Below, one piece after another: positions 43,005-51,273 of a DNA stretch of 64,000 nucleotides. How positions within the stretch are numbered: the first letter of the stretch is position 1; each line of letters begins with the position of its first letter. The notes beneath the pieces were generated by a model. It was given only the letters and a program-made list of their open reading frames with translations. It was not told the origin of the DNA and did no database searches. Source of the stretch: Clostridium_AB sp036639235 (GTDB lineage Bacteria > Bacillota > Clostridia > Clostridiales > Caloramatoraceae); NCBI RefSeq assembly GCF_036639235.1, contig NZ_JAVWJB010000005.1, positions 24,505-88,504 on the forward strand. Direction: 5' to 3'. The position numbers and the translations under genes are program-made.

Positions 43005-43832
43005 TTACTTCTTAGCGTTTGGTGTAAATAAAGCCTCTCCGTACTTATCCTTACCAAATTCACCTATTAGCTTTTGTCCTTCTTCTGAAGTTACAAAATC
43101 TATAAGAGCCTGAGCTCCATCCTTGTTTATTGAATCATTTTTGCTATCATTAACAGCTATAATTCCGTATTGGTTCTTAAGATCATCACTCTTTTGGTAA
43201 GTAATATCAAGTGAACCTAGCTTATCCTTGTTAGCAAGGTAAGTTGCTCTATCTGAAATAGTGTAAGCATTCTTCTCATTAGCCATCATAAGTACTTCTA
43301 GCATACCTTTTCCTGCTGATATGTAGTTGTCACCAGACGGCTTAATATTAAGCTTTTTCCAAAGCTTCTTCTCAAACTTATCTGTACCTGAGTCATCTCC
43401 TCTTGATACAAATGTATTCTTGCTATCATAAATAGCCTTAAGTGCATCCTTTGCATCCTTAGCGTCTTTAATCTTAGCTGGATCATTTTTAGGTCCTACA
43501 ACAATAAAGTCATTATACATAACTTCTATTCTTTCAGCTCCATGACCTTCTTTAACAAATTTCTCTTCTGAGTCCTTTGCATGTACTAGAACAACATCAA
43601 CGTCTCCGTTTTCCCCAAGCTTAAGAGCTTGCCCTGTTCCTTTAGATATAACCTCAACCTTATATCCTGTTTTTTCTTCGAATCTAGGTAACAGGTAATC
43701 AAGTAATCCTGAATCCTGTGTACTTGTTGTTGTTGCAAGTCTAATTGGCGCCTTAGCCTCTTCCTTGCCACATCCTACTAGTAAGCCAACTGCTAATATT
43801 ATAGTTAGCATAATACTTAGTAATTTTTTCAT
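43005..43832 (-). CDS. tupA: Tungstate-binding lipoprotein TupA
   Basis: 275 residues. Lipoprotein signal with lipobox LLVGC (Cys21), then RLATTTSTQDSGLLDYLLPRFEEKTG, the TTTSTQDSGLL signature of TupA; VISKGTGQALKLGENGDVDVVLVHAKDSEEKF and NDFIVVGPKNDPA follow in the same order as in known TupA. Captures tungstate outside the membrane and hands it to TupBC, supplying enzymes such as aldehyde or formate oxidoreductases. AAGGGGTG precedes the ATG. Confidence 0.93.
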   Translation of the reverse strand: MKKLLSIMLTIILAVGLLVGCGKEEAKAPIRLATTTSTQDSGLLDYLLPRFEEKTGYKVEVISKGTGQALKLGENGDVDVVLVHAKDSEEKFVKEGHGAERIEVMYNDFIVVGPKNDPAKIKDAKDAKDALKAIYDSKNTFVSRGDDSGTDKFEKKLWKKLNIKPSGDNYISAGKGMLEVLMMANEKNAYTISDRATYLANKDKLGSLDITYQKSDDLKNQYGIIAVNDSKNDSINKDGAQALIDFVTSEEGQKLIGEFGKDKYGEALFTPNAKK

Positions 43833-43852
43833 TTAATTCACCCCTTTTCAAT

Positions 43853-43940
43853 AATGGAAGGCATTAAAATTTCTAATAATACCCTAACGTTATTACATTC
43901 ATAGCACTGCCTTAGAATGTAATACTCGAAGTGTTCCATT
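43853..43940 (-). promoter_or_regulatory. Structured 5' leader of tupA, possible tungstate-responsive RNA or operator
   Basis: The transcribed leader can fold with an outer 7-bp helix AATGGAA / TTCCATT (43934-43940 with 43853-43859) enclosing a 9-bp hairpin ATTACATTC / GAATGTAAT (43915-43923, 43892-43900) with a 14-base loop. The outer helix lies about 14 bases ahead of the ribosome site. It does not match the Moco riboswitch pattern that I know. The inner repeat may instead be a DNA operator. Confidence 0.45.
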
Positions 43941-43944
43941 TGGA

Positions 43945-43974
43945 ATTATATCAAATGAACATAGACTCTATCAA
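43945..43974 (-). promoter_or_regulatory. Sigma-A promoter of tupABC
   Basis: On the minus strand TTGATA (43974-43969) is followed after 18 bases by a perfect TATAAT (43950-43945). Transcription would begin about 43938, at the edge of the structured leader. Confidence 0.75.
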
Positions 43975-44008
43975 TATTAACGTCAAAATATATCGGTTTT
44001 TGTAATTA

Positions 44009-44353
44009 CTACACTATAAAGCCAATTAAGAAACTTATACTAAGTATTATAAGCACAATTATAGTTATACATACATATGTCCTATCTTTTTGCTTATAAA
44101 ACATGATAAGACTAGCTATAATTCTAAATACAGGAGTTAATATTAGTACTAGTAATCCAATCATAATTATATATGAAGGGTGAAGATTAGCTGCACTAGT
44201 AAAAACCATAGAAAAGCTTATATTATCGGTATTAAAGTCACTATTACCTGTTATAAATAATAGGCTAATTCCTAAAATAATTATTAAGGAGCTTATTACA
44301 ACCCCAACCCTTAATACCCTAATTATAATACTTTCAACATTTGAACCTTTCAA
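44009..44353 (-). CDS. DUF1634 membrane protein
   Basis: 114 residues from TTG 44353 (GGGG site eight bases ahead). Three hydrophobic segments: 13-33, 55-75, 88-112. The pattern GLLVLILTPVFRIIASLIMF is typical of DUF1634, a family encoded beside TauE/SafE exporters. The TTG lies one base after the TauE stop codon, so the pair is coupled. Function unknown; probably an accessory subunit of the exporter. Confidence 0.78.
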   Translation of the reverse strand: MKGSNVESIIIRVLRVGVVISSLIIILGISLLFITGNSDFNTDNISFSMVFTSAANLHPSYIIMIGLLVLILTPVFRIIASLIMFYKQKDRTYVCITIIVLIILSISFLIGFIV

Positions 44354-44354
44354 A

Positions 44355-45188
44355 TTATATTACCCCCATTCCCTTAAGAATCATTTCTATTGCCATATAT
44401 ACAATAATCGGGATAAATATAAGTCTAAGTGTTCTCGTTTTCATTCTTTGCATAAGTCTTGCACCAAGGAAAGATCCACATAATACACCTAGTGCAACCG
44501 GTCCTGCAATTAACGGGTGTATATCCCCTCTAAAGAAATAAATTGTAGCACTTGCAGCTGCAGTAACTCCCATCATAAAATTACTTGTTGCAGATGATAC
44601 CTTTAGGGGAAGCTTCATAAATGTGTCCATAGCAATAACCTTAAAGCTACCACTTCCTATTCCAAGAAGTCCCGATGCAACACCTGCTCCTACCATAATA
44701 GAGAATCCTTGTTTAACTTTTTTTCCCTTATAATAAATGGTCTCATTAGAGGCCTTATCATAAAACTCCCCACTTAATGAAAATCTCTCTGCAAGTGGGT
44801 CCTCCTCTATAGTATTATCTACTGAACCTTTTCTATTTTTGATCATATTAATTGCAGAGTATACAAGTAGTGCTCCAAATATTATATATAAAAACTCCTC
44901 AGGTATAACTCCTGCAAGTAAAGCTCCTACTATAGCCCCTATAGTAGTTGCCATTTCAAGAAACATACCAATTCTAACGTTAGTAATATTCTCTTTTATG
45001 TATGCTATTGCTGAACCTGTTGAGGTTGCTATAACTGATATTAAGCTAGCACCAATTGCATACTTAATATCAATACCAAATAAAATAGTTAATGCAGGAG
45101 ATAATATCATTCCACCACCAAGTCCAAGTAGAGCTCCCATTCCCCCTGCAATTATACTAATAAGAAATATTTCTATAGTGAATTCCAA
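44355..45188 (-). CDS. TauE/SafE family sulfite/organosulfonate exporter-like permease
   Basis: About 277 residues from TTG 45188, with AGGAGG eight bases ahead; the open frame runs seven codons further but over that site. About eight helices. Two half-repeats: IAGGMGALLGLGGGMILSPALTILFGI near residue 9 and VGAGVASGLLGIGSGSFKV near 165, both bearing the TauE/SafE glycine motif. Members move sulfite, sulfonates or other anions. Coupled to DUF1634. It is next to the tungstate locus but on its own transcript. Confidence 0.88.
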   Translation of the reverse strand: MEFTIEIFLISIIAGGMGALLGLGGGMILSPALTILFGIDIKYAIGASLISVIATSTGSAIAYIKENITNVRIGMFLEMATTIGAIVGALLAGVIPEEFLYIIFGALLVYSAINMIKNRKGSVDNTIEEDPLAERFSLSGEFYDKASNETIYYKGKKVKQGFSIMVGAGVASGLLGIGSGSFKVIAMDTFMKLPLKVSSATSNFMMGVTAAASATIYFFRGDIHPLIAGPVALGVLCGSFLGARLMQRMKTRTLRLIFIPIIVYMAIEMILKGMGVI

Positions 45189-45392
45189 GCTATCAACCTC
45201 CTTTATCACCTAAAATATCAATAAAATTATATCATATAATACCACTTAAGATAAATTATCTTAATTAATTCTATATTATTACATTTTTATACCTTGTTAT
45301 ACATATACTTTACATAGTATAATTAGGTTATATAGTATATTGTAAGTAAATTAGACATTTTTATATATAAAATTATAAAGGAGAGTCATAGA

Positions 45393-46433
45393 GTGGGGAT
45401 TTTTAGCTTATTCTTTAAAAAATCGGACTCTTTAATTGAAGAGGACACTACAATCATTGAAACAGTAGAAACCATTTCAAACAAAATAGAAGTTATTTAT
45501 GAAAGTGGTTTTTTATATAAATCTGAAAATAGTTATATACCTGATATAGATATTATGGAGGTTGCTGTTCCTATTGCCATGGATATTTTCAAAGATGAAT
45601 ATACAGTATATTCAACTGAGAAGATTATAAGTAGTATGATGCATAACCTATCATTTAATATATCTATTCGAAAAGAAATATATTTAAGTATGTATGGTAA
45701 CTATCCATCACCTGAGAATTTCTGCTCTATAGCAGACTCTGAGGTTAAACTTCTAGATGTTTCATTTATACAGGAAATTATTGATGAAGATATTACAGCT
45801 GATACATATGGAAAACTAAGACAAACCCTAATTAATACATTTAATGAATGCGGTAAAACAGACCCTTATTTCAATTCTATATATAGGGTTTTTAGTGATT
45901 ACTTTAATACATCTAGTATTGAGAGTATGGTTAGTATTATTCAAAACTCTAACTATACACCTATATTAACTAAATATGAAAGTTCATTAAAATATATAAG
46001 CAAACCATACTTCTCACACCCAGTTGAGGATATTATGGTTGTTGGTGAAGCTTGTCTTTCGGATGTACTTTCACAAAAATATAATTTTGATGCTACATTA
46101 AAGATTCTTTGTAATGCGGTTAATCATATTCACGTTGGTATACAAAGCAGAATAAATAGCTATGAAAATATTACTTCACTAGAATATTTATATGAAATAG
46201 AAAACGGAATTAAATTATCTGATGAGTATTTAATTACCCTTATAGATAAAAATATAATAGATGAAACAACTTATTTAACTATTCAAGATGTGTTAATTAA
46301 TATGTTTTCAAAGGCTAGTTCATATGACCTATATATAGAGTCTATTACAACTAAGCTTATATCTTATATAGATAAGAATATCCTATTCAAACAATATATA
46401 TGCCAAAATTTATATAGCATATTTGAAAAATAA
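45393..46433 (+). CDS. Hypothetical protein, 346 residues
   Basis: I do not recognise this gene. Starts GTG 45393 behind AAAGGAG (11 bases ahead). The N-terminal 20 residues are hydrophobic-basic (GIFSLFFKK) but not a signal peptide. The rest is a mostly helical soluble protein rich in Ile, Ser and acidic residues, with NSIYRVFSDYFNTSSIESM in the middle and no known catalytic motif. AT-rich and monocistronic, with a shared terminator. The acidic helical pattern would fit a regulatory or scaffold protein. Confidence 0.6.
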   Translation: MGIFSLFFKKSDSLIEEDTTIIETVETISNKIEVIYESGFLYKSENSYIPDIDIMEVAVPIAMDIFKDEYTVYSTEKIISSMMHNLSFNISIRKEIYLSMYGNYPSPENFCSIADSEVKLLDVSFIQEIIDEDITADTYGKLRQTLINTFNECGKTDPYFNSIYRVFSDYFNTSSIESMVSIIQNSNYTPILTKYESSLKYISKPYFSHPVEDIMVVGEACLSDVLSQKYNFDATLKILCNAVNHIHVGIQSRINSYENITSLEYLYEIENGIKLSDEYLITLIDKNIIDETTYLTIQDVLINMFSKASSYDLYIESITTKLISYIDKNILFKQYICQNLYSIFEK

Positions 46434-46451
46434 CAAGGCAAAAGCCTTGTT
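46432..46451. terminator. Bidirectional terminator (hypothetical gene / DUF445 gene)
   Basis: 8-bp stem AACAAGGC / GCCTTGTT with an AAAA loop and a T tract (TATTTTTG) after it; overlaps the stop of the plus gene. Confidence 0.88.
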
Positions 46452-46458
46452 ATTTTTG

Positions 46459-47880
46459 TTATCTTATTAAAATTGTAACTATCCCTATAAAAGCTCCAAG
46501 TACTGCGCCAAACATTGTTATAGCACGAAGCTCCTTATTAACTATAGATAAAATAATACCCTCAGCATATCTAACATCAAATTCTACTATTTTATTCCTA
46601 ACAATACTTGATATATCAATGTAAGCAAGTATACTATCTATTCTCTCTGATAAAAACCCTAATATATTATCTGTAAATGAGTTTGTATAAATACCTATCT
46701 TATTCTCATCTATATTATAAGTATTAAAAGGCTTATTAATAATCTCCTCTACTCTTTTAAAGATAAATACCCTTATAATATCTAATACAGATCCACTATA
46801 TGCAAAATGCCTTATCTTTTGGTATATTAAGCCCTTAATAGATGCTGAAACTTTATTTTCTACACCATTAATACCCTCCTCAATAAATAGTTCAATTATA
46901 TTATTTAACTTAGAAGAGGTAATTCCCTTTTTAATTAGGTCATTTATATTAATAGTTGATTCAATATTGCTTATTATAGGCTTAACCTTAATAAACTGTA
47001 TATTGTAAAGCCCCTTAACTATGATTTTTAATAGTTCTACCCTATTCTCTGTATCATTAACATAGTCTTTAATTGCCTCATTTGCCCTGTCACCTATAGT
47101 GTCTACTGATAGGAACATAGACACAAGTGACCCTAGTTGACTTTTAATAATCTTTGTTGCTGCATTTTGTATAGCTTCTTTAGTCTCGTCCTTATCAAGT
47201 ATTCTATTAATCTCTAGTATTATTCTATCCTCATTATCTAGTATTAATGATTCACACTTAATATAGGGCACTTCACCTAAAATATCACATAGACAATCAT
47301 CAGTACTAATACCTTCTATAATAGAATCTAAAACTCCACTAATATTATTAGAGGTTTTATCACTACTAAGTGTAGCCTTTATCTTTAAAAAAATTGTATT
47401 TTTAATTGCTTCTCTATTATTTGTTAATATTTGGTTAGCCTCACTATAAATAAAATCAGATAATAGTTCAATATTTCTTTCTTTTTGAAGGTTTTTCCTA
47501 ATAACTTGAAGAATATAATCAGTAATACTATTTTCTAAGCTAGAAAAGCTTTGATCTCTGGTTATTAATGACTTAATTGTTCTGTCCGATAAAAGCAAAT
47601 CATTAATATGTTTTGATAATGTGTTTTTAATTGTGATCTTTGTCTTCTCTTTAGTTAATAACTGCTTTAAATATTCCTTATTTAAAATGTGTGATGAAAT
47701 AGCATCTGATATGCTTATAGCTATTCTTTCCTTTTCTTTAGGGATAATTCCTGGAGTAAATGGTACCCTGATACCTAAAATTCTAACCTCATTGTAGGGT
47801 CTAAATAGCATCTTTATAGCTATATAATTAGTAATATAGCCTATAATACTACACATAATTATGGTAAATACATTATCCAT
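46459..47880 (-). CDS. DUF445 family membrane-anchored protein
   Basis: 473 residues. N-terminal membrane helix (3-20: FTIIMCSIIGYITNYIAIKM) and C-terminal helix (450-472). Signature segments of DUF445: NYIAIKMLFRPYNEVRI, RVPFTPGIIPKEKERIA and a long helical middle. These proteins are thought to be membrane-tethered with large coiled domains; in bacilli a homologue is spore-related but the mechanism is unknown. ATG 47880 with GAGGAAG ahead; monocistronic. Confidence 0.85.
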   Translation of the reverse strand: MDNVFTIIMCSIIGYITNYIAIKMLFRPYNEVRILGIRVPFTPGIIPKEKERIAISISDAISSHILNKEYLKQLLTKEKTKITIKNTLSKHINDLLLSDRTIKSLITRDQSFSSLENSITDYILQVIRKNLQKERNIELLSDFIYSEANQILTNNREAIKNTIFLKIKATLSSDKTSNNISGVLDSIIEGISTDDCLCDILGEVPYIKCESLILDNEDRIILEINRILDKDETKEAIQNAATKIIKSQLGSLVSMFLSVDTIGDRANEAIKDYVNDTENRVELLKIIVKGLYNIQFIKVKPIISNIESTININDLIKKGITSSKLNNIIELFIEEGINGVENKVSASIKGLIYQKIRHFAYSGSVLDIIRVFIFKRVEEIINKPFNTYNIDENKIGIYTNSFTDNILGFLSERIDSILAYIDISSIVRNKIVEFDVRYAEGIILSIVNKELRAITMFGAVLGAFIGIVTILIR

Positions 47881-48047
47881 TGTGTCACTTCCTCGTAAAA
47901 TTTATATAACACAGAGAATTCTACATTAATTTACTATATCCAACAAGTAAAATAATTAATTAATTATAAATAAATTAAATTTGTTAACAAATTTTATACT
48001 TATTGGTATATAATATATTTGCTTAGATATAAAGGGGGATATAATCT

Positions 48048-49439
48048 ATGAAAGCGAAAAAATTACTCTGTACGTTAATTACTATTATACTAATTAATGT
48101 ACTATCTTTCGGTAGCCTATCTGGCATAGTTTCAGCTAAGGCAATGACAAGAACCGATTCATTAATAGGTTCTACCGATTCTTCAGAAATTATACTTAAT
48201 TCTATTACTTGTAATAAAACAACTCCAGTACAACCTAACACTGAACTAATATATACAATAGATGCTACTGGTACTAACCTTACATATACATATGAAATGT
48301 ATTATAATGCTAAGGTAGTAAAGACTTTATCTACTAAAGATAATACATTTAGCTATATTCCAAAGGATACAGGATTATACTATATAGCTGTTAAAGTTGA
48401 GGATGCTACTGGAAAGTTTGTACAAGCTGTTTCAGATAGTATTGATGTTGAAAAACCTTATATTCCACTTAAGATTCAGTCATTTAAGGCTAGCACAACA
48501 TATGACTATACTAATAAAACTATTAAGTTTAACGTTTCTGCAACAGGTGATAAACTAAAATATGTGTATGAAGTTTATAAAGACTCTACAAAAATATATA
48601 CATCAAAGCAAACAACTTCAAATGCATTTAGCTATTCATTTAATAGTGCAGGAAACTATAAGGTAAAATGTATTATTACAGATTCAAAAACAACTGAATC
48701 AATATTCTCACCTATAGTTAAAATAGTTAACAGAAAGCCTGTTAAGCCTCCTACTCCATCAGTAGAAAGCTTAGTAAAGCCTTCAGTTGTTTATGCTACA
48801 TTAAAGAAAAGTGTATCTATGGTTAATTCACCATCATCCCAATCTAAAATACTTACACTTTCTAAGGGTGTAAAGGTTGAAATATTAAGTGATAAAGATG
48901 GGAAATGGTACAGGGTTCGTGATACTAAATCAGGTAAGATAGGCTGGGTAGCAGGTTCATATCTATCAATACCTAAGGACCCTCCAACTAATAAAAAAAG
49001 ATTATCTAAGGCACAACTTGAAGAGTATGTAAATAAGAAGGGCTTTAATAGTAATACTAAACACTTTATATGGGTTGATATTGATAGACAGTTAACAAAC
49101 GTATTTGTTGGTAGTAAAGGATCCTTTAAGCTTTTAAAATCAATCTCTTGTTCAACAGGAACTAATAAAAACCCTACTACAAGGGGAACATTTACTGTTA
49201 GAGGACGAGGTAGCTGGTTCTCAGCTCCATCTAATCCTAAAGTAGGTGCTAAATACTTTGTACAATTTAATGGTTCCTATCTATTCCACTCTACACTATA
49301 TAGTTCATCAAACAAAAACAAGTCAGTAGACTCAAGGGTTGGCGTTCGACTATCACATGGATGTATTAGACTTCCTATTAATGAAGCTAAGTGGATATAT
49401 GACAATATAAAATCAGGTACTAAGGTATTTGTAAACTAA
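48048..49439 (+). CDS. Secreted L,D-transpeptidase with SH3 domain and Ig-like repeats
   Basis: 463 residues. Signal peptide (MKAKKLLCTLITIILINVL with likely cleavage after SAKA, about residue 31). Two or more beta-sandwich (triple-tyrosine-like) repeats at 60-225, an SH3b domain around 255-320 (VSMVNSPSSQSKILTLSKG), and a C-terminal YkuD domain with the catalytic SHGCIRLP at about 440-447. Makes 3-3 cross-links or attaches proteins in peptidoglycan. Strong AAGGGGG site; monocistronic, promoter TATAAT-like ahead. Bears a structured repeat in its 3' region. Confidence 0.92.
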   Translation: MKAKKLLCTLITIILINVLSFGSLSGIVSAKAMTRTDSLIGSTDSSEIILNSITCNKTTPVQPNTELIYTIDATGTNLTYTYEMYYNAKVVKTLSTKDNTFSYIPKDTGLYYIAVKVEDATGKFVQAVSDSIDVEKPYIPLKIQSFKASTTYDYTNKTIKFNVSATGDKLKYVYEVYKDSTKIYTSKQTTSNAFSYSFNSAGNYKVKCIITDSKTTESIFSPIVKIVNRKPVKPPTPSVESLVKPSVVYATLKKSVSMVNSPSSQSKILTLSKGVKVEILSDKDGKWYRVRDTKSGKIGWVAGSYLSIPKDPPTNKKRLSKAQLEEYVNKKGFNSNTKHFIWVDIDRQLTNVFVGSKGSFKLLKSISCSTGTNKNPTTRGTFTVRGRGSWFSAPSNPKVGAKYFVQFNGSYLFHSTLYSSSNKNKSVDSRVGVRLSHGCIRLPINEAKWIYDNIKSGTKVFVN

Positions 49440-49446
49440 AAAAATC

Positions 49447-49494
49447 TATGGTCCTTGGCGGTGGTCATCCCATTGACCATGAATAAAAATATTT
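49447..49494 (+). repeat. Palindromic repeat unit, relative of the one at 18.67-18.72 kb
   Basis: Starts TATGGTC and ends GACCATGAAT plus AAAATATTT, with inner GGCGG and CATCCC. The same order of blocks occurs on the minus strand at 18722-18673. ATGGTC (49448-49453) pairs with GACCAT (49475-49480). Lies eight bases after the transpeptidase stop and just before its terminator. Confidence 0.75.
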
Positions 49495-49503
49495 TTATAA
49501 AAA

Positions 49504-49534
49504 ACAAAAGGAAGCAATACCTGCTTCCTTTTGT
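49504..49534. terminator. Terminator after the L,D-transpeptidase
   Basis: 13-bp perfect stem ACAAAAGGAAGCA / TGCTTCCTTTTGT with a five-base loop, then TTTTTG on the plus strand; also ends the convergent small gene. Confidence 0.9.
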
Positions 49535-49570
49535 TTTTGTAAAATAAGTTAGACTTATTATTCCGTTAAT

Positions 49571-49825
49571 TTATATTTCTACTATGTCTTTAACGTCATC
49601 TTTGTAAATATTAATCATCTCTCCGTCCTTCTCAGGAGTTCCGTTAAGTGCAGCATTCATATCGTCTGATGTAATAAAGTTAAGGTTCTTAATATTCTTT
49701 GTAAAGAAGCAGTACTTTCCTACAATATTTAGACACTCCCATATATCCTTAACGTTATCTAAGTTATATCCATATGTAGGGTCATTTTCATATTCTGTTC
49801 CATCCTTAAGTATAATCTTTATCAT
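49571..49825 (-). CDS. Hypothetical small protein
   Basis: 84 residues, beta-rich start IKIILKDGTEYENDPTYGYN, a central aromatic/Cys segment (IWECLNIVGKYCFFTKN) and an acidic end. No motif known to me. AGGAGG precedes the ATG at good spacing, which supports a real gene. Monocistronic in the space between the transpeptidase and tyrS, divergent from tyrS. Confidence 0.7.
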   Translation of the reverse strand: MIKIILKDGTEYENDPTYGYNLDNVKDIWECLNIVGKYCFFTKNIKNLNFITSDDMNAALNGTPEKDGEMINIYKDDVKDIVEI

Positions 49826-49992
49826 AATTTCCTCCTAGTGCCATTACCTATTTTAAGATGATTTTATCACTTTTTGTACTTTCAGTAAATATAAGACCTT
49901 CACTGATACACATATATTTGATAAATAATTACATGTTTGATAAAATGACTTTATACGCTAAAATACACACACCTATTAGGAGGTTTTTTTAA

Positions 49993-51210
49993 ATGTCAGT
50001 ATTTGATACTTTAAAGGAAAGAGGATACATAGCTCAGCTTACACACGAAGACGAAATTAAAGAATTACTAAAAAAAGAAAGAGTAACTTTTTATATAGGA
50101 TTCGACCCAACAGCTGATTCTCTTCATGTAGGACACTTTATAGCTATGATGTTTATGTCACATATGCAAAAAGCAGGTCACAGACCAATAGCACTTGTAG
50201 GTGGCGGAACTGGTATGATCGGAGACCCAAGTGGTAGAACTGATATGAGAAACATGCTAACTAGGGAAGATATTGACCACAACGTTAGCTGTATTAAGAA
50301 GCAAATGGAGAGATTCATTGATTTTACAGATGATAAGGCTATTCTAGTTAACAACGCTGATTGGTTACTAGACTTAAATTATGTTGATTTTATTAGAGAT
50401 ATTGGTATGCATTTCTCTGTTAATAGAATGCTTTCTGCTGAGTGCTTTAAGCAAAGACTTGAAAAGGGACTTTCATTCCTTGAGTTTAACTACATGTTAA
50501 TGCAGGGATATGATTTCTACGTTCTTCACCAAAAGTTCGGATGTAAAATGCAGCTAGGTGGAGATGATCAATGGTCAAACATGATAGCTGGTATGGAACT
50601 TATTAGACGTAAGGACCAAGAAAGTGCATTTGCTATGACTTGTACCCTTCTTACTAATAGTGAAGGTAAGAAAATGGGGAAAACTCAAAAGGGTGCTCTA
50701 TGGCTTGATGAAAACAAAACAACTCCATATGAGTTCTACCAATACTGGAGAAATGTTGCTGATGCTGACGTTGAAAAATGTCTATCACTTCTTACGTTCC
50801 TTCCAATGGATGAAGTTAGAAGACTTTCTTCACTTGAAGGTTCTCAAATCAACGAAGCTAAGAAGGTTCTTGCATTTGAGATCACCAATTTAATCCATGG
50901 TCAGGAAAAGGCTCTTGCAGCTCAAAAAGCTTCAGAGGCACTATTCGAAGGATCAGGTAACCTTGATAATGTTGAAGCTGTTGAAATTTCAAGGGAAGAC
51001 CTTGGCAGATCACTACTAGATATTTTAGTTTCAGCTAAGCTTATTCCATCAAAAAGTGAAGGAAAGCGACTTGTAACTCAAGGTGGTCTATATGCTAATG
51101 ACGTTAAGGTTGAAGACTTTAATCTTCCTGTTGTAGAGGATATGTTCAATGATGGACATCTTCTTGTTAGAAGAGGAAAGAAAAAGTACAATAAGATACT
51201 AATTAAATAA
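49993..51210 (+). CDS. tyrS: Tyrosyl-tRNA synthetase
   Basis: 405 residues, normal. Charges tRNA-Tyr. Signature PTADSLHVGHF (HIGH-type) near residue 40, GCKMQLGGDDQWSNM near 190, and KKMGKT (KMSKS-type) near 230. C-terminal S4-like domain with LVTQGGLYANDVKVED near 355. AGGAGG is close to the ATG. No T-box is visible in the 167 bases before it, in contrast to glyS. Closed by its own terminator. Confidence 0.96.
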   Translation: MSVFDTLKERGYIAQLTHEDEIKELLKKERVTFYIGFDPTADSLHVGHFIAMMFMSHMQKAGHRPIALVGGGTGMIGDPSGRTDMRNMLTREDIDHNVSCIKKQMERFIDFTDDKAILVNNADWLLDLNYVDFIRDIGMHFSVNRMLSAECFKQRLEKGLSFLEFNYMLMQGYDFYVLHQKFGCKMQLGGDDQWSNMIAGMELIRRKDQESAFAMTCTLLTNSEGKKMGKTQKGALWLDENKTTPYEFYQYWRNVADADVEKCLSLLTFLPMDEVRRLSSLEGSQINEAKKVLAFEITNLIHGQEKALAAQKASEALFEGSGNLDNVEAVEISREDLGRSLLDILVSAKLIPSKSEGKRLVTQGGLYANDVKVEDFNLPVVEDMFNDGHLLVRRGKKKYNKILIK

Positions 51211-51221
51211 TCCTTTCATAT

Positions 51222-51250
51222 AATAGATTAAGATTTATTCTTAATCTATT
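51222..51250 (+). terminator. Terminator after tyrS
   Basis: 12-bp stem AATAGATTAAGA / TCTTAATCTATT with a short loop and a TTTTTTAATTT tract. Confidence 0.88.
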
Positions 51251-51273
51251 TTTTAATTTACCTGGAGGATATT

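Noticed and set aside
49826..49992. Possible tyrosine T-box ahead of tyrS
   Set aside because: No GGTGGNACCGCG-type sequence and no strong terminator stem; glyS is the only T-box here.
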